NCBI GenBank assembly: GCA_963771005.1
Contig: CAVYRO010000008.1
Location: 248,001-312,000 of the forward strand
Source of the DNA: DASQZK01 sp963771005
GTDB lineage: Bacteria > Bacteroidota > Bacteroidia > Bacteroidales > GCA-2748055
DNA: 64,000 bases
Direction of reading: 5' to 3'
This document shows positions 7,582 to 18,757 of the stretch, one piece after another; positions within the stretch are counted from its first letter, which is position 1, and every line of letters begins with the position of its first letter. The notes below the pieces were generated by a model. It was given only the letters and a program-made list of their open reading frames with translations. It was not told the DNA's origin and did not search any database. The position numbers and the translations under genes are program-made.

Positions 7582-9891
7582 ATGACTGGAACTTTACAAA
7601 TATGGTTTTATGCCCTTGCCGCCATACTGCTTATGATAAATACAACGGTCACGGCCCAGCGGGATCTGACCCGGTATGTCGATCCGCTTACAGGGTCTAT
7701 GAATTCAATGGAACTTTCCGCAGGCAATACCTATCCCTGTATCGCTTTGCCTTTTGCCATGAATCACTGGACTCCCCAAACTGCGATGAACGGTGAACGG
7801 TGGCAATACTCCTATACCTCACATCAGATCACCGGACTGAAGGAGACGCATCAGCCGAGTCCCTGGGTCGGGGATTATGGCGTTCTGTCTCTTATGCCTA
7901 CGGTAGGACCGCCCAAATTCCTGGAAAAGGACCGGCAAAGCTGGTATTCCCATCAGTCGGAGGTGGCCCTCCCCGGATATTACCGTGTTTACCTGGCCGC
8001 GCATGACATCACCGCCGAAATGGCGCCCTCTGAAAGGGGCTGCATGATGCAGTTCACTTATCCGGAAACCGCCCGCGCCAATGTCGTTATAGATGCCTTT
8101 GATCAGGGTTCATATATCAGGGTAACGCCCGGAAAGCAAAAGGTGGAAGGTTATACTACTTTTCATAACGGGGGAAAGGAGGATCTGCCCGGTAACTTCA
8201 AAAACTATTTCATCATCATTTTTGACAAGCCCTTCGATCATTTTTTGACCTGGGCGGACTCATCATTCACGGCAGGAAAGAAGGAAGCCAACGCCAACAG
8301 GACGGGAGCCGTGGTGACCTTCAACACCCGGCCGGGTGAGAAAATCGTGGCCAGGGTGGCTTCTTCCTTTATCAGTATGGAGCAGGCGGAACTGAACTTA
8401 TCCCGGGAAATCGGAAGGAAATCATTCGCCAAGGTAAGGGAAGAAGGAACGGATGCATGGAACAGCTATCTCTCGAAATTTCTCGTGGCGGACAGCGGGA
8501 TAAATGATCTGGACCATGTGCGGATGTTCTATACCTGCCTCTACCGGATGCTGCTATATCCGCGCAGGTTCTTCGAATACGATGCCACGGGAAAGATCAT
8601 GCATTACAGCCCGTACAACGGAAAAGTCCTCCCCGGAAGAATGTATACCGATAATGGTTTCTGGGATACTTTCAGGGCCGAACACCCTTTCTTTACTCTC
8701 TTTTTCCCGGACCTTAGCTCGCATATCCTGGAAGGGCTCGCCAATACCTACCGGGAGAGCGGGTGGCTTCCGGAATGGGCATCACCCGGTCATATCAATT
8801 GCATGATCGGCTCCAATTCGGCATCGGTGATCGCCTCAGCTTACCTGAACGGGGTAAAGAGTGCAGATATCGATGTATTATGGAATGCAGTTTATAAAAA
8901 TGCCTACCATGCCCATCCCTCGATCACATCCGTTGGACGGGCCGGGATTGCAGAATATGACAGGCTGGGTTACGTTCCCTTCGATATCATCAACGAGAGC
9001 GCCGCCCGGACACTGGAGTATGCCTATGATGATTTTTGCGTTTACAGGCTGGCCCAAAACCTGCACAAAGACAGGGAGATCATTGAGACCTTTCGTAAGC
9101 GGGCCATGAATTATAAAAACCTGTTTTACGATAAATATAAACTGATGGCCGGCAAGGACTCAGCCGGTAACTTCAGGCCCGGTTTCAATCCTTTTGCCTG
9201 GGGAGGCGATTTCACCGAAGGGAACAGCTGGCATTATACATGGAGCGTGCTCCATGATCCACGCGGACTGGAAAAATTGATGGGCGGACAGAAGATCTTT
9301 GTGCAAATGCTGGATACTGTTTTTAGTATGCCCCCGGTATTTGACGATAGCTATTACGGTAAAGTCATCCATGAGATCCGTGAGATGCAGATCGAGGGCT
9401 TCGGACAGTATGCTCACGGTAACCAACCCATTCAGCATATGATCTACCTGTACGACTGGGCGGGGAACCCTGGAAGGCGCAGTACTGGGTCGCGGCAGGT
9501 GATGGACAGACTCTATCATCCTTCTCCCGATGGTTACTGCGGCGATGAAGACAACGGTCAGACTTCCGCCTGGTATGTCTTTTCGGCTCTGGGTTTCTAT
9601 CCGGTTTGTCCGGTAACGGGTGAATATGCCATCGGATCGCCCTTGTTCAGGGAAGTGAGAATCACTCTTCCTAATGGCAAATTACTGGAATTGAAAGCCG
9701 ATAGCAATGGTGAAAAAAGCGTTTATATAAACGGCATCACCATTGACGGTGAACCTTATTCGAAAAATTATTTTACACGTACCCTGCTTCAGGAAGGAGG
9801 AACAATAGATTTTCAGATGTCATCCAAACCAAATACCGGAAGGGGAACTCAAAAAGCTGATTTCCCTTATTCCTTTTCCGATGAAGAATAA
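7582..9891 (+). CDS. GH92 alpha-mannosidase
   Basis: Predicted calcium-dependent exo-alpha-mannosidase of family GH92, exported. Family phrases are clear: GNTYPCIALPFAMNHWTPQT near the N-terminus, DNGFWDTFRAEHPF, HGNQPIQHMIYLYDWAG, and GDEDNGQTSAWYVFSALGFY, whose acidic residues belong to the catalytic centre. The start at 7582 gives a normal signal peptide (MTGTLQIWFYALAAILLMIN, then cleavage after AQ). An in-frame ATG at 7510 overlaps the previous stop as ATGA and could couple translation, but it adds 24 residues without leader character. From this start the protein is 769 residues, normal for the family. Mannose linkage cannot be told from sequence. Confidence 0.9.
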   Translation: MTGTLQIWFYALAAILLMINTTVTAQRDLTRYVDPLTGSMNSMELSAGNTYPCIALPFAMNHWTPQTAMNGERWQYSYTSHQITGLKETHQPSPWVGDYGVLSLMPTVGPPKFLEKDRQSWYSHQSEVALPGYYRVYLAAHDITAEMAPSERGCMMQFTYPETARANVVIDAFDQGSYIRVTPGKQKVEGYTTFHNGGKEDLPGNFKNYFIIIFDKPFDHFLTWADSSFTAGKKEANANRTGAVVTFNTRPGEKIVARVASSFISMEQAELNLSREIGRKSFAKVREEGTDAWNSYLSKFLVADSGINDLDHVRMFYTCLYRMLLYPRRFFEYDATGKIMHYSPYNGKVLPGRMYTDNGFWDTFRAEHPFFTLFFPDLSSHILEGLANTYRESGWLPEWASPGHINCMIGSNSASVIASAYLNGVKSADIDVLWNAVYKNAYHAHPSITSVGRAGIAEYDRLGYVPFDIINESAARTLEYAYDDFCVYRLAQNLHKDREIIETFRKRAMNYKNLFYDKYKLMAGKDSAGNFRPGFNPFAWGGDFTEGNSWHYTWSVLHDPRGLEKLMGGQKIFVQMLDTVFSMPPVFDDSYYGKVIHEIREMQIEGFGQYAHGNQPIQHMIYLYDWAGNPGRRSTGSRQVMDRLYHPSPDGYCGDEDNGQTSAWYVFSALGFYPVCPVTGEYAIGSPLFREVRITLPNGKLLELKADSNGEKSVYINGITIDGEPYSKNYFTRTLLQEGGTIDFQMSSKPNTGRGTQKADFPYSFSDEE

Positions 9892-9989
9892 CGCTTTTTA
9901 AAAGTAAAAACGAAAATGTTGATCCCGTAATTCAAAATTACAGGCATGGTTTTCACCGGGAAAACTTCAAAAAACGTCAACGGATAAAA

Positions 9990-12900
9990 ATGCGTGTCAT
10001 GGTAAAAAGAATTCAAATAAAACAACGTCTTTTATTAGGGGGATTGTCTTTGATGGCGGCACTGGTGTTAACCGGCGGACGCTCATTTGAGATACGGACG
10101 GATCGTTTATATTCGCTGAAAATGATGCCGGAAGATTCGCTCAGGGAACATTTTCTGCAACCGTCCCGGGCTTATACCATTCTGCCTTTCTGGTCATGGA
10201 ACAATACCCTCAGAAAGGACAGGCTCAACTGGCAAATGGATCAGATGATGGGCAAGGGGATTTACGGAGCATTCATGCATGCCCGCGCCGGCATCGACTC
10301 CAGTGAAACTCCTTATTTCTCTGAAGGCTGGTGGGATGCGGTCGAATCGACGGTAAAACATGCCGGTGAAAACGGTTTTTATGCCGGTTTGTATGACGAG
10401 GATAAATGGCCCAGCGGCAGTGCAGGTGGAAGGGTCATTGCCCGGAATCCCGGTGAATTTATCAAAAAGGCCATGCATTACACATCTTTCGAAGTAATAG
10501 GCCCGCAGACTGTACGGCTGGAATTGATGGACAGGCCGTACGCGTTGTTTGCCGGGAAAACAGATGAAAGGGGAAGGTACGACAGCCGGACACAGAAAGA
10601 TCTCACCGCGTTTGCCGGGCAGGAATGGGGCGTGCCGCCGGGAAGGTGGGTGATCACAGCATTTAAAATTGTAAAAGACCCACATGAACAGATTGACTAC
10701 CTCGACACAGCTGCGGTGGCCGCATTTCTCCATGTGACCCATGATGAGTATTACAAACGTCTGGCCCCTTATTTCGGAAATACCATCCCGGGCGTTTTCT
10801 TCGACGAGATCTATGCCAGTTTTTCAGACCGGTTTCATAACCTTTTCTGGACCGACGATTTTGACACGGCATTTTTATCACAAAAGTCCTATGATCTCAG
10901 GAATAAACTTCCGCTCCTGGTCCTCGAAGATCCCGACAGCTCCGCCGGGGTGAGGTACGATTATTTCGACGTCGTCAGGGACCTGTACGCCAGGGCGTGG
11001 TTTAAACAATATGCCGGCTGGGGCGATGATCATCATATATGGGTCACCGGACATACTACCGAGCTGATGTCCCAGTTCAACAGGCAGTCTGATTATTTTT
11101 ACACCATGGGACAGCTCCAGGTGCCTGGAACCGATATTGAGGATTTCAGGTACAGCTATCCGCGTCATATCGATTTCTACAGCCCGAAGCAGATCAGTTC
11201 CATTGGCCATATGTACGGGAAAAAACGGATCATGGCGGAAACCATGGGGGGAGGGGGCTATACCATACCCCTGGAAGAGTACCGGTATGGTTCAGCCATG
11301 CTCGGGGTTTACGGTATCAATATGTTCGTTCCGCATTTGTTTCACTATTCCCAGGAACTTCCTGTGAACCAGGCCGACTGGCCGCCGAGCTGGTTTTACC
11401 GGAATCCTTACTGGAAATATTTCAAGCCGCTGGCTCAATTCATGCAACGGCTTTCGTATATGAACAGCCAGGGTCATCATGTCTGCGATGTGGCCGTGCT
11501 TTATCCGCTTACAGATTTGTGGCTCGCCAGTTTCGGAGCAACTCCCGATCCTGAGTTTTATACGGCAGTGCAAAGGCTCCTTCTGGAAGAACATATCGAC
11601 TATGACGTCATCGACCCCTATTCCCTGTCGAAGGCCGGAACCGATTCCCTGGGACTGAAGATTGCCGGTGAACACTACCGGTTTCTCATTCTGCCCTCTC
11701 TCACTGCAGTCAGCCGGGGGGACCTGGAAAAAATCACCGAATTCGTTGCCAACGGGGGTGTCCTCATCTCTGTGGCCGGGATGCCCGTGGAATCGGACGT
11801 GAAAAGTCCGGTAGATCCGGAGGTGAGAAAAGCCATGAATGACATCTTCGGTTTCGATTACAAAGATCTGAGTAGCCGCGATTACCATACCTGGGGAAAG
11901 GAAAAAATTCACAGGTATACGGTAGATAAAAAGGAATCCGGAGGCATAGGCATTTTTACCTGGTATCCGGAAGAATTACCGCAATCATCCGGCGCTTTGC
12001 CCAGGCAGACGTTCTCATTCCGGGGAACGACAGCCAATGGATCAGGTACAATCATCGCCGGGTGGGCAACAGGGAAATCTACTTTCTTGTGAACGGACAT
12101 CACAGGGCCGATACGCTTTGGTCAGTTTAAGAAGTAAGGGTATTCCATGGCTGTGGCAGCCCGAAACCGGAGAAGTCAGTCGCCTGACGAATTTCAGGGA
12201 AAATGGTGACAGACTCGAGGTCATGATGGAATTTTGGTCAATGGGAAGCCTGTTATATCGTGGTTGAGCCCGGCAAGGCTGCAGGACATGAATGGCTGGT
12301 CAGATCCACAGATCTCACGGACATGAAAATAAATCATCATGGCAATGGAATCGATATTACCGGCTGGGCACCGGCTTCAGGAAGTCATTCGGTCACAATG
12401 GAGAAAACGGATTGTGCCGTAACAAAAGACTGGCGGGACGGGGAGATTCTGCAGGAAATCCGTCTCGACGGGACCTGGCATTTTCAACTCAGTCCCTCAT
12501 CTCTCGATTACACATGGGCTCCTGGCATTGACAGCGACACGGTGGAACTGCCTGTCATGGAATTCAGTCCGGTGGAGGCAGAGGGTAAATCCACATCGAC
12601 CTCTCTCAATCCTCAATCTGGCGATTCCCGGAAAAGAGTGAAGATTGAAGATGCCTACAATCACAAAGAAGGTTGTCAGCGTTATCTCAGCGACTGGGAT
12701 GCATGGTGGATCAGCTATTATGAATATGGAAAGCACATCGCTGAAATCAAAGGGGGGACCTGGTATTTCCGCAAATCATTTAACCTCCCTGGGCGCATAA
12801 AGAAAGCCACGCTGGAAATGACGGGGGATAAGGCTTATGAACTAATTCGTAAACGGCCGGCTAACCGGAAGTGACAATGACTGGAAATCTGTTGAAAAAT

Positions 12901-13860
12901 ATGACTTTGCAGATTTCCTGAGGACGGGGAAAAATGAGATCCTTGTGAAAGTTACTCATGGCGAAGGATTGTTGTTACAGGGACGGATCGATATGAAAGG
13001 AGGCGAGCCGTTGATGATTTTATCTGACAGTACCTGGCAGGCCTCGGAGGATAGTGTCAACTGGCACAAGTGCTTTCCTGTTCGCTTCACCGCCATTGGG
13101 ACCATGGGGCAACATCAGACGGCCCGGTCATGAAAGGCATTTTCCACTCACAGCAGTCTACCGGCAGTCGCTTCCGCCGGGTGTTATGACTTTACTTAGC
13201 CCTGAAATCCGGGGTTCCTACATGATATATTTGAACGGCCGTGAAGTAACAGTGAACGGAAACGGGAACACCGATCTCAGTCCCTACAAAAAGCCCGGTG
13301 CCAATACCATTGAGGTTAAAGTAGAGCTAACGGGTGAAACCGATGGCATTATTCATCCTTTGCAATTCATCTGCGGGAAAGAGGATGTGATTCTTCAGCC
13401 CTGGGCGGATCTTGGCATTGAATGGTACTCGGGCAGAGCGGTCTATTCCCGGAATCTGGAGATCGATCGCGCATACCTTGAAGGGAACAAACGACTGGTC
13501 CTTGATCTTGGAAAGGTCGATTATTTTGCAGAGATCTGGGTGAACGACAGTCTTGTGACCTTCAGACCATGGCCGCCCTTCCGTTCCGATATTACCGGCT
13601 ACCTTCATCCCGGAACCAACAAAATCAGCATTGTCGTGGCGAACCTGCTGGCCAATCAAGCCAGCTGGGATATCCTGGACGCGAATATTGATGTCCGGGA
13701 TGCCCGGTGGTGGCACAATGGTACCATCATGCGTGAAAAAGAGAAACTGAATGCCGGCCTGCTTGGACCGGTCAGGATCATTCCATATTCTGAAGCAACC
13801 GTGCATTTCGAAACGTCAGAAATTGGAGAAGATATTACGGAAAAAAATTTTAACCCGTAA
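9990..13860 (+). pseudogene. GH106-like glycosidase with C-terminal sugar-binding domains, broken by five frameshifts
   Basis: The intact first 690 codons (9990 to about 12057) encode a leader and a catalytic domain like alpha-L-rhamnosidases of the GH106 kind: ILPFWSWNNTLRKDRLNWQM, GAFMHARAGID, LYDEDKWPSGSAGG, FFDEIYASF. The homologous text then continues through five frame changes: near 12058 (resumes RVGNREIYFLVNG), near 12117 (VSLRSKGIPWLWQPETGE), near 12255 (ACYIVVEPGKAAGHEW), at about 12845 (FVNGRLTGSDNDWKS) and near 13087 (SPPLGPWGNIRRPGHERH). The end encodes GH2-like beta-sandwich domains (VDYFAEIWVNDSLV). All five breaks lie in 1.03 kb, next to short base runs. Either the gene is decaying or this stretch is poorly sequenced; neighbouring genes are intact. 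If repaired it would be about 1,290 residues. Confidence 0.75.
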
Positions 13861-13865
13861 GGTTG

Positions 13866-15953
13866 ATGAAAATGAAACATCCGACAGGCAAATGTAAAAC
13901 AAGGAAAACCACGGGCATGCTGAAGATCGTCCTGTTTATGGCTTCGTTAATTCTGTGGACATCATGCAAAAGCACTGACCGGTACACCATCCTGTACGGA
14001 GAAAACAGCGATGACAGGGAAAGGGTGTTGTGTGAAGAGCTGGCGCATGACCTCGGGCAGGCTACCCATTCCAAAGTGAGCGTTACCCGTGAAAACGGCA
14101 ATATCCCTTCGCGTCAGCAGCTGATCCTGGTGGGAACACCCTCGACCAGTAAGCTGGTATCGGAAATCGATAAAGAGGGACTTTGCACCGCAGGCAGAGA
14201 AAAGCCTTCTGAGAAGGGCGGACTGATAACACCGGTACGTTTCCGGAAGCAAAAAATGCTGTTGATCGCCGCAGATGACTTTCCCGGTTTACAGACGGCC
14301 GTCTATGATTTTTCGGAAAATGACCTGGGAACAGATCCGCTCTCTTATTGGACGGGCTACCAGCCGGAGGAGCGGGAAGATTTCAGCCTTTATGATGTTT
14401 CGGCCAGGTTCGTCAATCCACCTGCCATTCCAATCGTATGTTATTTCGAAAATGATGTGGATGAGCTGGCGAATATGCAGAAGCCCTACCTGGAATACGA
14501 CATGGAGACCTGGCGGGGGATGATCAATTCGTTGCGCAGGCTGCATTATAATGCCATTCATATTTTCGATATGTTCGGAAGGGCGGAATTCTATACTCGG
14601 GAAGGATATAAAAAAATCCGTCCGGATTACAAAGCGAATCTTCCCCTCATCGACAGCCTGATCGATTATGCCCACCTGAAGGGAATGAAGGTACAGGTCG
14701 ATCTCAGCCTCGGCTACCAGATGAAGTCAATCACTGACGAACAGGCGGCTTGCTGGTCGGAATACAAAAAAGAATGGATCGGCACCTGGGTATACTACCT
14801 TACACAGACGCCCCTGAAAAAAGCCGATATCTACTCCCTGCGGCCCAGGAACCCGGTGTGGGATCATCCCTATGCCAGCAGTTGCGGTGAAAACAAGGCC
14901 GAAGTATTCAACGAAGTTTTCGCTTCAGCCGATAGCATATTGGACATCTACCGTCCTGACGCACTCAGGATATGCGTATGCTATGACGACGGTATGGAAA
15001 TTTTCAATGATGGGTTCACGCCACCGGAAGATTTCATCGTAGCCTGGTCCGACGACGGGTATTGCGATTTCAAATACCTGCCGGACAGCAACCGGGGCTA
15101 TACCTTCGGCACCTATATGCATGCCGGTTTCTGGAGAAATCATACCGTCCATGATCCCTGCCCCGGAAAGATCGATTCCGTTATGACCCTGATGATAAAG
15201 GATTACGATGCAACAGGTTACCTGCAGGTGAACGGCCAGACTTTCCGGCCTTTCCTTCTCAATCTTGATGCTTTCGGCCGGCTGGCATACGACCCGGATA
15301 ATTTTGAGGGAGACAGGTTTTACCACACCTGGTGCCTGCATTATTTCGGGGAAGCTGCCTCCGGGTTTGCCGTCGAATCGATGAAAGCCCTTCACGAAAC
15401 GCAGACAGGCAGGAGCGGGTACGTTCAGTTCCTCGGAGAAATAAGAAAGTTCACCGGCTTTCTCCAGGACACTCTCGTCTCCGGTCCGGCACTCTCCCGT
15501 GCCGTTCAATTTGAAAATCTGCCGGTGAATGAAGCATACAAACGTGTTGAAAAGTCACGAAAAGCCTTATCTTTGGCTGAACAGGGATTGCTGACGGCAA
15601 AAGATCAGAATCATTTTTATTATGATTACGTTTATCTTCCGGCCCTCATGCTCAATCAACTCCTTGAGTTTGAATGCACGCTGGGGAACCTGGCTGTGCT
15701 CAAAGCCGGTATCTCACCCTCTGCCGGGCAAATACAGGCAAAAACGGATAGTCTCCTGGATCTGGCGGAAAAACAATTGGATGAGATCCATGAGACAGCT
15801 CTCAAAGGAGATAAATACGAAAAATGGTCGGGATGGTACGACCCCGCGAAACGGAGACCCAACAACGGGTTCCCTGAACCCGGGATGATCACTGAAATAA
15901 GGGCAAACCTTGAAAAAGGCAGAAAAGGAAATGAGATGCCACATGAGGATTAA
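13866..15953 (+). CDS. GH115-like (alpha-glucuronidase-type) lipoprotein
   Basis: Resembles GH115 enzymes, which remove glucuronic acid side groups. The N-terminal domain carries a short alpha/beta unit ending in LLIAADDFPGLQTAVYDFSE, like the GH115 phrase for the domain before the barrel. The barrel includes FIVAWSDDGYCDFKYLP and TYMHAGFW, equivalent to the WPDDNYG region of GH115, and ATGYLQVNGQTFRP. A lipoprotein leader starts at an internal ATG (13917, MLKIVLFMASLILWTSC); ATG 13866 lies 5 bp after the previous stop and TTG 13863 is also in frame. It is shorter (about 690 residues) than most GH115 members, and identity is inferred from pattern, so the activity could differ. It closely follows the GH106-like gene. 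Confidence 0.6.
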   Translation: MKMKHPTGKCKTRKTTGMLKIVLFMASLILWTSCKSTDRYTILYGENSDDRERVLCEELAHDLGQATHSKVSVTRENGNIPSRQQLILVGTPSTSKLVSEIDKEGLCTAGREKPSEKGGLITPVRFRKQKMLLIAADDFPGLQTAVYDFSENDLGTDPLSYWTGYQPEEREDFSLYDVSARFVNPPAIPIVCYFENDVDELANMQKPYLEYDMETWRGMINSLRRLHYNAIHIFDMFGRAEFYTREGYKKIRPDYKANLPLIDSLIDYAHLKGMKVQVDLSLGYQMKSITDEQAACWSEYKKEWIGTWVYYLTQTPLKKADIYSLRPRNPVWDHPYASSCGENKAEVFNEVFASADSILDIYRPDALRICVCYDDGMEIFNDGFTPPEDFIVAWSDDGYCDFKYLPDSNRGYTFGTYMHAGFWRNHTVHDPCPGKIDSVMTLMIKDYDATGYLQVNGQTFRPFLLNLDAFGRLAYDPDNFEGDRFYHTWCLHYFGEAASGFAVESMKALHETQTGRSGYVQFLGEIRKFTGFLQDTLVSGPALSRAVQFENLPVNEAYKRVEKSRKALSLAEQGLLTAKDQNHFYYDYVYLPALMLNQLLEFECTLGNLAVLKAGISPSAGQIQAKTDSLLDLAEKQLDEIHETALKGDKYEKWSGWYDPAKRRPNNGFPEPGMITEIRANLEKGRKGNEMPHED

Positions 15954-16040
15954 GCACGGAAATATACAACATCCTTACGGAAATCCGGAAAACCGGATAA
16001 AGATCATGAGATAATTTTCAACCATAAATTCAGATTTAAA

Positions 16041-17402
16041 ATGAAGACTTTTTCATTTATTACATTTTTATTGACACTTTTCATTTTATCATCATGCAAA
16101 AGTGACAATGATGGCTGGACCAGCCTTTACAACGGCAAGGACCTATCCGGATGGAAGGAGTTGAACGGTAAAGCAAAATATGAAGCCAATGGTGACGAGA
16201 TCACCGGCACAGCCGTTCTCAATTCCCCCAATTCCTTTCTCTGCACGGAGAAAGACTATGGCGATTTTTTTCTCAAATTCGAAGTTAAACTCGATGATCC
16301 CACCAATTCGGGTGTGCAGATCCGCAGTGAAAGTTCGCCGGACTATAATAACGGCCGGGTTCACGGATACCAGGTCGAGATTGATCCCTCCGACAGGGGC
16401 TGGAGCGCCGGCATCTATGACGAAGCGAGGAGGGGCTGGCTTTACCCGGTCGACCTGAATCCCGGGGCCAGAACCTTGTTTAAAATGAACGACTGGAATG
16501 AATACCGCGTGGAATGTATTGGGAATGAGATCCGGACCTGGCTCAACGGTAAACCGGTGGCTTATCTCATCGATGACATGACACCAAAAGGGTTTATCGC
16601 CCTTCAGGTCCATTCCATAGGGGAAGAAAAGGCTCTTGATGGTTCACAGATCCATTGGAGGAACATCATGATCAAAACTGAAGATCTTACCCCCTCCCCT
16701 TACGACAGCATCTTTATCGTGAATACCATTCCAAACGACCTGAGTAATGATGAGAAATCAAACGGCTGGTCGTTGTTGTGGGACGGTAAGACCACCGACG
16801 GATGGCGGGGTGCTTTCATGGATAAATTCCCGGATAAAGGCTGGGAGATTAAAGACGGTGTACTTACCGTATTGGAATCAGGCGGACATGAAGAATCCGG
16901 CGGAGGGGATATTGTCACTGAAAAGAAATACAGCTCATTCGACCTCCAGGCCGATTTCAGGATAACCCCGGGGGCAAACAGCGGGATCAAATATTTCGTC
17001 GATCTTAGCTATCCCAGCAACGGTTCTGCCATCGGCCTTGAATACCAGATCCTCGATGACGAGCGTCACCCGGATGCTAAGTTGGGCGTAAACGGGAACA
17101 GGACAATGGCTTCATTGTATGATCTCATCCCTGCTGATAAGGAACCCCGGTTCATCAATCCCGTCGGGGAATGGAACCACGCCCGGATCGTAGCCTTTCC
17201 CAACCGTCATACCGAACACTGGCTGAACGGTCGAAAAGTCCTGGAATACGAACGCGGCAGCGACAATTTCAAAGAGCTGGTGGCAAAAAGCAAATACGCA
17301 AAATGGGAAGACTTCGGCCTCCAGGAGGAAGGAAACATTCTCCTCCAGGACCATGGAAACAGCGTTTCCTTCAGAAGTATCAAAATAAAGGAATTAAAAT
17401 AA
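16041..17402 (+). CDS. Lipoprotein with two DUF1080 domains (3-keto-glycoside hydrolase/lyase type)
   Basis: Two consecutive DUF1080 (3-keto-disaccharide hydrolase-type, LamG-like) domains, at about 22-215 and 240-453. Each opens with the family phrase (GWTSLYNGKDLSGW; GWSLLWDGKTTDGW) and has the middle strand pattern (SGVQIRSESSP; NSGIKYFVDLSYP). The leader MKTFSFITFLLTLFILSSC is a lipoprotein signal. Members characterised so far cleave glycosides after oxidation at C3, and they pair with Gfo/Idh/MocA dehydrogenases, which is exactly the next gene (8 bp gap). The two domains differ clearly, so they may act on different substrates or one may be a binding domain. The substrate is unknown. Confidence 0.85.
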   Translation: MKTFSFITFLLTLFILSSCKSDNDGWTSLYNGKDLSGWKELNGKAKYEANGDEITGTAVLNSPNSFLCTEKDYGDFFLKFEVKLDDPTNSGVQIRSESSPDYNNGRVHGYQVEIDPSDRGWSAGIYDEARRGWLYPVDLNPGARTLFKMNDWNEYRVECIGNEIRTWLNGKPVAYLIDDMTPKGFIALQVHSIGEEKALDGSQIHWRNIMIKTEDLTPSPYDSIFIVNTIPNDLSNDEKSNGWSLLWDGKTTDGWRGAFMDKFPDKGWEIKDGVLTVLESGGHEESGGGDIVTEKKYSSFDLQADFRITPGANSGIKYFVDLSYPSNGSAIGLEYQILDDERHPDAKLGVNGNRTMASLYDLIPADKEPRFINPVGEWNHARIVAFPNRHTEHWLNGRKVLEYERGSDNFKELVAKSKYAKWEDFGLQEEGNILLQDHGNSVSFRSIKIKELK

Positions 17403-17410
17403 CCACGATT

Positions 17411-18757
17411 ATGACAAAAAGAAGAGATTTCATCAAAAATGTCACGCTTGGATCGGCAGCAATGACGCTTGGAGGCCTGGGCCTTTCCGCAAAAAGCTAC
17501 GCAAGGATCATGGGCGCTAATGACCGGTTGAATATTGCTTTTATCGGATGCGGAAGACGGGTGCCTGCCTATTATCCGGCAGTCACTTACAAACCCAATA
17601 ACGTGGAGTTGGTTTATATCTGCGATGTGATGAAAAAGCAGCGTGAAGCGGTTGCTGAATTCATGAAGGATAAACTGGATTATACCCCGAAACTCGAGAA
17701 CGACCTGAGAAACGTTTTCGCTGATAAAGATGTCGACGCCGTTTTTATTGCCACTCCCGACCATTGGCATACCTACGGGACTTACCTCGCCCTGGAAGCC
17801 GGGAAAAACGTGTATTGCGAGAAGCCGGTCAGCCATGATCCGAATGAGGCCGAAATCCTGATGGCCCTGCAGAAAAAATACTCCGGAAAAATCATTCAGA
17901 CGGGCACCCAGCAAAGATCACAGAAAGAAGTAAGGGAGATCATGGACGGGATCCATAACGGCATCATCGGAACGGCCCACTGGGCACAAACGTATTATAC
18001 CAACAGCCGGGGCAGAGTCGTCAATCAGACAAAGGCCGACCCGCCTGAAGGGCTGGACTGGGACCTGTTCCAGGGACCCGCCCCGCGAAGAGAGTATACC
18101 GATAATACCTGGAACTATAACTGGCACTGGTATGGCTGGGATTACGGAACGGCCGAGACCGGGAACAATGCCACGCACGAACTTGACCTGGCCCGGTGGG
18201 CTCTCGGCGTGGATTATCCCTCGGAAGTAAGTGTCAATGCAGGTAAATATCACTTCCCGGATGACGGTTGGACCATGTACGACACCATGGATGCATCCTT
18301 CCGCTTCGAAGGGGGAAAACTCATCAAATGGGACGGAAAAAGCAGAAATGCCGCACCCACCTACCTTGGTGGCGGCGGACGCGGCTGCTGGGTATACGGC
18401 TCCGACGGATCGGTCTTCATTAACCGGAAAGGATACACCGTATACGACCGCGACGGTAAGGAGGTGAAAAATTCAGTCAGCTCCGAAGATGAGGAAGGAA
18501 ATGTTCTCGGAGGAGGCGGAGGCGTCTCGACCCTGAACCTGGTGAATTTCTTTAACACGATCCGCGGAACGGACAAACAAAATGCCCCCATTATCGAAGG
18601 GGCGAAATCCACCATGCTCTGCAATCTGGCCAATATCGCTTACCGCGCTAACCAGTCCTTCGAATGTGACCCGTCCAACGGCCATATCAAGGATAAGACG
18701 ATCATGAAAAAGTACTGGTCGAGGGAATATGAGGATGGATGGGAGATAATTTATTGA
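17411..18757 (+). CDS. Tat-exported Gfo/Idh/MocA oxidoreductase (paralog 1)
   Basis: NAD(P)-dependent sugar oxidoreductase family. The start at 17411 gives the Tat-type leader MTKRRDFIKNVTLGSAAMTL; the frame is open further upstream but only as a shadow of the DUF1080 gene. The Rossmann glycine motif is IAFIGCGRR (a GxGRR variant), the EKP motif is CEKPVSHDPNEAE, and the substrate region has WDLFQGPAPRREY and HELDLARWALGVDYP. At 448 residues it is normal for the exported group. Paired with the DUF1080 protein it fits C3 oxidation or reduction of a glycoside; NAD(P) would have to travel through Tat already bound. The final codon and stop (TAT TGA) lie within an 8-bp repeat array that starts there. 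A paralog with the same motifs lies at 48160-49509. Confidence 0.87.
   Translation: MTKRRDFIKNVTLGSAAMTLGGLGLSAKSYARIMGANDRLNIAFIGCGRRVPAYYPAVTYKPNNVELVYICDVMKKQREAVAEFMKDKLDYTPKLENDLRNVFADKDVDAVFIATPDHWHTYGTYLALEAGKNVYCEKPVSHDPNEAEILMALQKKYSGKIIQTGTQQRSQKEVREIMDGIHNGIIGTAHWAQTYYTNSRGRVVNQTKADPPEGLDWDLFQGPAPRREYTDNTWNYNWHWYGWDYGTAETGNNATHELDLARWALGVDYPSEVSVNAGKYHFPDDGWTMYDTMDASFRFEGGKLIKWDGKSRNAAPTYLGGGGRGCWVYGSDGSVFINRKGYTVYDRDGKEVKNSVSSEDEEGNVLGGGGGVSTLNLVNFFNTIRGTDKQNAPIIEGAKSTMLCNLANIAYRANQSFECDPSNGHIKDKTIMKKYWSREYEDGWEIIY

Noticed and set aside
17171..17410. N-terminal extension of the first Gfo/Idh/MocA gene
   Set aside because: The extra 80 codons are a shadow of the DUF1080 gene; the Tat leader begins at 17411.
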